The notes under the pieces are model-generated. The model made no database searches and was not told the origin of the DNA. It saw only the letters and a program-made list of their open reading frames with translations. DNA of 11,301 nucleotides from Saccoglossus kowalevskii (lineage: Eukaryota; Hemichordata; Enteropneusta; Harrimaniidae): positions 1 through 11,301 of the forward strand of contig NW_003138914.1 in assembly GCF_000003605.2 (NCBI RefSeq), given 5' to 3'. Positions 7,051 to 11,301 of the stretch are shown one piece after another; within the stretch, counting starts at the first letter, position 1, and every line of letters starts with the position of its first letter. The translations under genes were made by a program, and so were the position numbers.

Positions 7051-7190
7051 ATGTCGAACGCCGGGGTTGAACGCTTAGATATAACCAATTCGATTGACGA
7101 AGCTGAAATGAACATTGATTCTCAATCCACAACACTTTTACTGGAAGAAGATGAACTCCCAGAGTTTGTAAATTGCAAATACTGGACAAG
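7051..7190 (+). CDS. Candidate first coding exon of an unidentified protein
   Basis: The ATG at 7051 has a purine at -3 (TTGAAATGT). Forty-six codons are open: MSNAGVERLDITNSIDEAE, then an acidic segment LLLEEDELPEFVNCKYWT, followed by a consensus donor ACAAG|GTAAAT at 7190/7191. An exon of normal length that ends exactly at a strong donor, with acidic, non-repetitive composition, is better support than any other short ORF here. The downstream exon was not located, and the intron would run into the stretch that holds the palindrome at 7340-7363. I do not recognise the protein. Confidence 0.5.
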
Positions 7191-7467
7191 GTAAATACGT
7201 TTTAGAAAATCGTCAATCATATGGTTGCATATAGCTTTAGTTTCATAGTGAACACTGATTCTGTTAGGGGGGTGCATTGAAAGAAATACATATCTGGTAC
7301 CCATGTAAATATGGTTATTGTATAGTTAAATAGTTACAGCATGGATGTACTAGTACATCCATGGTTACAGTGAATAAAGTTATTCATGTATACAATTTTG
7401 AAAATTTCCCTAAACAAGATTGTTACTGTCTGAATTATTTAATAGCCATTTATACCTGTAGTTGACA
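7191..7467. other. Presumed intron with a perfect palindrome
   Basis: No coding pattern was seen on either strand. It begins with GTAAATACG, the presumed donor, and contains the palindrome described separately. Confidence 0.35.
7340..7363. repeat. Perfect 24-bp palindrome flanked by 7-bp direct repeats
   Basis: The left half CATGGATGTACT is followed at once by its reverse complement AGTACATCCATG. GTTACAG stands directly on both sides (7333-7339 and 7364-7370), as a target duplication would. Confidence 0.85.
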
Positions 7468-7612
7468 TTAAGGTCGGGCCAGTGCCCTGGGAGTTCTAAG
7501 GTCTGGTTTGATGTTATCCGATATACCTTCGTGTTTACACATTAAACGTTTTTTACACACATCGTCGCAGATCAAGTCAATACAATAACATGGTGTCCCT
7601 AGATGTTTAAAT
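7468..7612 (-). CDS. Cysteine-rich minus-strand ORF, possible terminal exon
   Basis: On the minus strand a TTATGTTTTCAG acceptor-like sequence is followed by a frame reading FKHLGTPCYCIDLICDDVC, then CKKRLMCKHEG and DLRTPRALARP before TAA at 7468. Five closely spaced cysteines in about 25 residues (CYC, C, C, C) suggest a small metal-binding or disulfide segment. I do not recognise it. It could be the last exon of a minus-strand gene or a fragment of a repeat-encoded protein; it lies opposite to the candidate exon at 7051. Confidence 0.3.
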
Positions 7613-7703
7613 CTGAAAACATAACTTGAATTAGTAGAAGTTGCCTTTAGTTGACTTGGAATTGTAAATATATTATTAGACAACAATGGCTGAAAAACTA
7701 CCA

Positions 7704-7718
7704 GTCTGATAATCAGAC
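7704..7718. repeat. Short hairpin GTCTGAT-A-ATCAGAC
   Basis: A perfect 7-bp stem with a single central base. Biological meaning is unknown. Confidence 0.4.
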
Positions 7719-8269
7719 AATTTAGATTTATTACGTGGCAAAAACTTCAAAAAATTTGCCAATATTTTGTTTGTCAAATTAGGAAAAAGCAGACCGAAAT
7801 TTAAAAAGTCATTCGAAACAGCTGAAAACTGAAAAATAAGAATAAGTAGAATCATCTATCCTCGGTCTGGAACGGCTAGCGTTCTTTTGTCTCAAACCGT
7901 GTTGGAGTAAACAAACCGTTCACATCCGGGCCGAGGGAGTCAGGAAGTCAGACAGAATACGATACCGTCAGAATGTTCATTAAAATGGGCAAATTTACCG
8001 TCATGCAAAGCGATACCTCATTGTATGACTTCACTTTGACCTCAAATCACAGACAACTACAACGTAAACAAAACATGTAAACAAAATTAGCTCTATGAGG
8101 TTTTGGGTTATTGAATCCTAATACGTATCAAAACCAGCCTACTAACCGATAAACATCCAGTTCCTGCCATGTAAAGATTAATATCTGGATTTATGACATT
8201 GCTAAACAAATCTTGTCAAAACGGCATCGTTGATTGAGCTAAAAAATAAAGTACTGAAAAGTACTCAGT
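7719..8269. other. No gene identified; one interrupted inverted repeat
   Basis: CCTCGGTCTGGAACGG at 7860-7875 pairs in part with CCGTTC at 7916-7921 and CCGAGG at 7931-7936. A 33-codon plus-strand ORF at about 7975 (MFIKMGKFTVMQSDTSLYDF) has no further support. AGTACT occurs three times at 8250-8275. Confidence 0.35.
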
Positions 8270-8542
8270 ACTGAGCAATTAAAAGTAGCGACATAATCTG
8301 TGAACTGTGTAACAAAAATGATATTGAAGACACCACAACAATTCCTTATAATATGCCCAGTGTATAATAAAGAGAGGATCATTTTACACAAAGAAGCTGA
8401 AAAGATTATCACTGACTTTACAAATCTGACACCTGAAAATAAATTCATAAAAATAATGTCAAATAATAACTTAACAATTCCTTTGGCACAATATCTGAAA
8501 TACAGCTTTGCTATTAGACAGCAGGACCCACTTAGTAATTGA
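8270..8542 (+). pseudogene. LINE ORF2 C-terminal fragment with CCHC-like region
   Basis: One plus frame gives DIICELCNKNDIEDT (about 8290-8330). After a frame change within the ACACCACAACA stretch (about 8328-8338) the next frame gives FLIICPVYNKERIIL, then NKFIKIMSNNNLTIPL and LKYSFAIRQQ, ending in TGA near 8540. The CxLC ... (H)FL..CP.Y...R layout is the C-terminal zinc knuckle of non-LTR retrotransposons; the expected His before FLI is not visible at the junction. The tail KFIKIMSNNN...L..YL..AF..R also fits this region in aquatic invertebrate LINEs. Confidence 0.65.
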
Positions 8543-8812
8543 CTTTCTTCATATATATTTATCTATTATTATCTGTTCATTGGTTTTTTGTTTTTTTATA
8601 TTCTGCTTATACATGTAGTATGTTGTGGGTATTTCATGTTATTTTATTGTATTATATGTTCTACCCGCTATTAATTCCATTTAGTCAGTTTTTGGTTTGC
8701 TTTAAACTCTTGGCCATTGCAATTTGATTAATTTTTATTTAATTTTCTTTTGTTACCTTTAACCTCCTCCAGTAGATTGTTATGAGTCAATAAATATATT
8801 AAATTAATTTAA
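8543..8812 (+). mobile_element. LINE 3' UTR and poly(A) signal
   Basis: A T-rich trailer follows the LINE stop and ends with TGAGTCAATAAATATATTAA; AATAAA lies at 8789-8794. No target duplication could be defined because the 5' border of the fragment is unclear. Confidence 0.5.
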
Positions 8813-9325
8813 AGTTCATGTTAACATGGTCGATCGAAAAACTGGGGGTTTATAAAAATGTCAAGACCTACTGACTTTATTTGACACACCAGTATATAAC
8901 AATGCTTCATTTTTTGGATATAAATAGAGTTTTGTAGCACTGATTAGCGTACATATTCATTTCAAAATTTCGCCATTTGCATTTGCTATCGAAAAGAGCA
9001 TCTATAAAAATCGCCCATTAATAAAATTCGGTGTGACAAATAACAAATCAGCCTACCAATTTTTAATGATATGTTTCGATCATAAAATGTCAAAATCGAC
9101 GGAAAATATTGGTTTTGCGTCGTGAAGAAAGGTAAATAAAACAGTTATTTCAATCACCCCAAAAGACAAACACGAAACATTTCTGGATAAAGGTATGAAA
9201 ATCTGCTGCGAAAATGTGAAAAAGCTTGAATTCTGGAATAGACAACTAAGTTGTCTGACGATGTCAAAAATAGTGACCGACTGTATAGTGTGAGTATGGG
9301 GTGAGAATACCGCCAAAATTAGCTT
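8813..9325. other. No gene identified
   Basis: It contains a small palindrome CATGTTAACATG (about 8818-8829) and a TATA-like GGATATAAATAG near 8920. A 78-codon minus-strand ORF (9080-9316) has no recognisable domain. Confidence 0.35.
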
Positions 9326-9329
9326 GGTG

Positions 9330-9560
9330 TCATTATTTGAACATTGTTTAGTTGTTTGGTCTTTATTTAAACATTATTTTGCGCTGATTCCTTTGTTGTG
9401 TTATTACTGCAGCATCGTATTGCTATTGTTTCATTATTTCAACTTTATTTCTTAATTATTTCATTATTGTGTAATTGTTACAATATTATTTTGTCATTGT
9501 TTCATAATGTTACAATTGTGTCGTTATTTAGACATTATCTTGACATTCAATTGTTATAAG
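9330..9560. repeat. Degenerate tandem repeat rich in CATTRTTT
   Basis: The tract is built from variants of CATTATTT/CATTGTTT spaced by a few bases, in places with an 11-bp step (TATTTCAACTT, TATTTCTTAAT, TATTTCATTAT). G is rare and T dominates one strand. It looks like an old minisatellite. Confidence 0.5.
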
Positions 9561-9589
9561 ATTCGGTTATTTTCACGTCCAAATGTCTT

Positions 9590-9660
9590 GATATTCGGTT
9601 CGCTTAACTTGCGATTACCTCGACATCCGATTACCTGACCTACATTAGCTGACCCCGCTA
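9590..9660. repeat. Short repeated CGATTACCT
   Basis: GCGATTACCT is followed 14 bases later by CCGATTACCT (about 9611-9635). It may continue the degenerate repeat tract. Confidence 0.3.
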
Positions 9661-9673
9661 TACATGTAGTATT

Positions 9674-9733
9674 CAATCCATAGTCCCGGGCCGCCTCCGA
9701 TAAAGCATTGCTCAAGATGGCAATCCATAGTCC
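9674..9733 (+). repeat. 13-bp direct repeat CAATCCATAGTCC
   Basis: Copies lie at 9674-9686 and 9721-9733, 47 bases apart. They could be a target duplication around a small 34-bp insert or a local duplication. Confidence 0.55.
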
Positions 9734-10095
9734 TTTGTAAAAGTTAGCAGGAATTTCTAAATAATGGTCGTTTCGCCAACATCCAGGGAACTAACTGAGT
9801 CGTCAGAGCCTGTTGGTTAGAGAATATTACTTCTCCAAATGCGATGACTGGAGTGAGGAGGAATTATTACACAGTTGGTCGCGGCTGACACGGTCAATAA
9901 CCGGCTTTTCAGCGGACTTGGTAGTGCCATCACGGTTCTTTTTTTTTAGTAAAAGTTGAACCATGTATCATTCTGATTCTCATTCCCCGGCCTCTCTTAT
10001 TTCAGATACTTATTGACAGACATATTCCTGTTAAGGGCGTGATTTTTTTTACGTTCACTCCGTTATTGTCAAGATGCCGATATACTTGTACGGCT
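9734..10095. other. No gene identified
   Basis: Mixed composition with poly-T runs at about 9938-9947 and 10044-10051. A TTGGTTAGAGA string near 9813 faintly resembles a tRNA A box, but no matching B box or fold was found. Confidence 0.3.
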
Positions 10096-10135
10096 GATTT
10101 GTAGCGCGCCATTCATTTCATGGCGCTACGAAATC
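10096..10135. repeat. Hairpin with GTAGCGC/GCGCTAC stem
   Basis: GATTTGTAGCGCGCCAT pairs with ATGGCGCTACGAAATC across a loop of about 7 bases, with one bulge and one mismatch. Confidence 0.7.
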
Positions 10136-10159
10136 GGATGTCTTCGTGGGTAACAACTT

Positions 10160-10194
10160 TATTGGCAATGAATTTGTGAGTTTCATTGCCAATA
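10160..10194. repeat. Perfect 13-bp stem hairpin
   Basis: TATTGGCAATGAA (10160-10172) and TTCATTGCCAATA (10182-10194) are exact reverse complements with a 9-base loop. Confidence 0.8.
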
Positions 10195-10258
10195 GCAATC
10201 ACGTCAGTGTTACGACAGTTTTTCGCCAGCCATGCCTCGCATCTGCAGTAATCATAGT

Positions 10259-10470
10259 TACTGTAAAATGACTAATTTTCACTGGGTTTAAATTTCACTG
10301 ATTTACCATTTCAGGCATAATCAGTGGGTTTTAAATTCACGGTTTTATCATTTAGATAATGTGTTCTATGCTAAATTTTACATATTCACTGGGTTTTAAT
10401 TTAGCGCATTTTTCCAGTCAGTGAAATAAGCTAAATTAAAACCCAGTGAATAATTAACCCCTTTACAGTA
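10259..10470. mobile_element. 212-bp MITE with TACTGTAAA termini and repeated CACTGGGTTTTAA motif
   Basis: The ends are TACTGTAAA (10259-10267) and TTTACAGTA (10462-10470). The inverted similarity continues for about 50 bases: ACTGTAAA..., TTCACTGGGTTTAAATTTCAC on the left matches the reverse complement of the right end. Inside, CACTGGGTTTTAA-like units occur near 10280, 10321 and 10388 and inverted near 10440. A nested perfect 22-bp inverted repeat pairs 10384-10405 with 10430-10451. No coding capacity and no confident target duplication. The class may be hAT-like; that is inference. Confidence 0.8.
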
Positions 10471-10980
10471 TGCTGTATTCGAGGTTTTCGTAAATGTCGA
10501 CTTCCGCTCGCAAAGCAGTTTCACAGTTTTAATTTTGTTTTGATTCGATTGCTATGAATGTCTCCTCCGTCAAATTCCCCCATATATTACTGGCCAAAGT
10601 AACTTATTTCGACGGTTGACAACCCCAATTCTGTAGTTGACTAGTAATTTGCTATTTAGTATCTAGGGGGTCCGGGGCATGCACAAATTTGAAATCTAGA
10701 CAATCTAAAACGCTATTTCCTGCATTAGGGGGACATTTTGCTGACACAAAGGGTTTCCGCTTGATTTTGGAGAGGCGACGCCCCCAAAATTTTCTTCGTG
10801 GGGCGACCGCTGCCGCTGCCACTGTGTATGTATGCTATTGAAGAATAAATCGAGTTTGAATTGTAATTTTCACGTGCCCGTTTCAGTTTCACTGCTAAGA
10901 AGATCGACCCCCCACACACACACATACGCGGGTCATAGATTGGAGTTAATTCATATCGTTTTCTAACGAAACTAAACTAA
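10471..10980. other. No gene identified; G-run-rich repeat-like stretch and short (CA)n
   Basis: Runs such as GGGGGTCCGGGG (10665-10676) and GACGCCCCCAAAATTTT (about 10777-10793) resemble the G/C-run edges of dispersed repeats. A (CA)n of about 12 bases lies at 10913-10924. The 66-codon minus ORF at 10725-10925 includes that microsatellite and has no domain. Confidence 0.35.
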
Positions 10981-10982
10981 AC

Positions 10983-10998
10983 GGTCCTTTTCAGAGCC
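10983..10998 (+). promoter_or_regulatory. Histone-mRNA-type 3' stem-loop (orphan, one mismatch)
   Basis: GGTCCTTTTCAGAGCC matches the metazoan histone 3' stem-loop layout: 6-base arms, a TTTC loop, preceded by AAAC and followed by ACCA. The arms pair except for one C/A mismatch and one G/T wobble. No histone C-terminus was found in the preceding 100 bases in any plus frame. Confidence 0.5.
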
Positions 10999-11010
10999 AC
11001 CATTATCTTC

Positions 11011-11021
11011 CCAAAAGAGTG
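11011..11021 (+). promoter_or_regulatory. Possible histone downstream element (CCAAAAGAGTG)
   Basis: A purine-rich stretch begins 13 bases after the stem-loop, the usual distance for the U7 snRNA-binding histone downstream element. Together with the stem-loop it looks like a complete, but gene-less, histone 3' processing signal. Confidence 0.4.
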
Positions 11022-11250
11022 ATACCGTACCAAAAGTTACATAATTGAATTATATTCACACAGAAGTAATAAACTGTCACACATACTCGCCACGACTGAT
11101 AAATTACTTTGTGTAGAGTATAAACAAGGAAAAAATATTTCTGCGTGTTTTTTTCCGTGTCCCTAAATCTTTTGAATGAAATAAAAAAACAAAAACAATG
11201 ATGCACGCATGTCAATGTTACTATAGCAGTCTGAGATATTATGACTTAGG
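11022..11250. other. No gene identified
   Basis: AT-rich; a 70-codon minus ORF at 11003-11215 is phenylalanine- and cysteine-rich by composition and has no domain. Confidence 0.35.
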
Positions 11251-11283
11251 GCAGGGAGCTGTAATCTCATTACAGCTCCCTGC
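11251..11283. repeat. Perfect 15-bp inverted repeat with 3-base loop
   Basis: GCAGGGAGCTGTAAT (11251-11265), CTC, then ATTACAGCTCCCTGC (11269-11283). TTAGGG touches the left arm (11246-11251) and TTAGGGTTAGG (11284-11294) follows the right arm. It is probably the edge of a dispersed palindromic repeat that may continue past the window. Confidence 0.8.
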
Positions 11284-11301
11284 TTAGGGTTAGGAGTACT
11301 T

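Noticed and set aside
6722-7078. Plus-strand 118-codon ORF
   Set aside because: It includes an ATT microsatellite translated as a tyrosine run, has no domain, and overlaps a better supported exon in another frame.
8239-8448. Minus-strand ORF opposite the LINE fragment
   Set aside because: Antisense shadow of the LINE C-terminal reading.
9800-9900. Possible tRNA-derived SINE head
   Set aside because: A weak A-box-like string only; no B box at the proper distance and no cloverleaf could be drawn.
10725-10925. Minus-strand 66-codon ORF
   Set aside because: It contains a CA microsatellite and GC-rich simple sequence, with no domain.
1-11301. CRISPR array or bacterial defence system
   Set aside because: No regular short repeats with unique spacers, no bacterial ribosome sites or operon-like genes; all signals are eukaryotic.

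Overview
The window reads as nuclear DNA of an AT-rich animal genome, most likely a marine invertebrate such as a mollusc. There are no bacterial operons, Shine-Dalgarno sites or long intact genes. Instead there are short exon-like ORFs with GT splice donors, AATAAA signals, metazoan promoter motifs (YY1-like ATGGCGG, NRF-1-like GCATGCGC, CRE TGACGTCA, inverted CCAAT) and a dense layering of decayed transposable elements. The mollusc assignment is inference from the type of repeats seen and is not proven.

Left part (1-3660, coding remnants all on the minus strand). Positions 1-1393 hold a broken copy of an unnamed zinc-binding protein family that recurs in marine invertebrate genomes; it can be followed through five frame changes and internal stops. 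A promoter-like block lies upstream at 2015-2062, with a tiny ATG exon and a splice donor. A long foldback inverted repeat (1838-1946) sits between the two. Positions 2737-3660 hold a gag / start-of-reverse-transcriptase remnant of a retroelement that looks DIRS-like.

Middle (3660-5450). A DNA transposon of about 1.1 kb (3945-5043) has 23-bp perfect terminal inverted repeats and a 9-bp target duplication (GGTTAAATA), a Mutator-like signature. It lies 14 bp (beyond its duplication) upstream of an ATG that opens a plus-strand ORF resembling the cysteine framework of a ZAD zinc-binding domain, and it separates that ORF from an inverted CCAAT box. A second ATGGCGG start with CCAAT and octamer motifs faces it from the minus strand.

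Right part (5450-11301). Plus-strand LINE fragments occur at 6006-6160 (reverse transcriptase motif A) and 8270-8810 (C-terminal CCHC region, 3' UTR and AATAAA). There is a strong hairpin at 6220-6289 and one convincing but unidentified first coding exon with a consensus splice donor (7051-7190). A perfect 24-bp palindrome at 7340-7363 is bracketed by 7-bp direct repeats. Further right are a degenerate AT repeat tract (about 9330-9560), two adjacent hairpins (10096-10194), a 212-bp MITE (10259-10470), an orphan histone-type 3' stem-loop with a purine-rich downstream element (10983-11021), and a terminal perfect hairpin beside TTAGGG motifs (11251-11291).

No complete gene can be defended from this window, and no genes visibly work together as a pathway. 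The value lies in the nested repeats and in a few candidate host exons and promoters.
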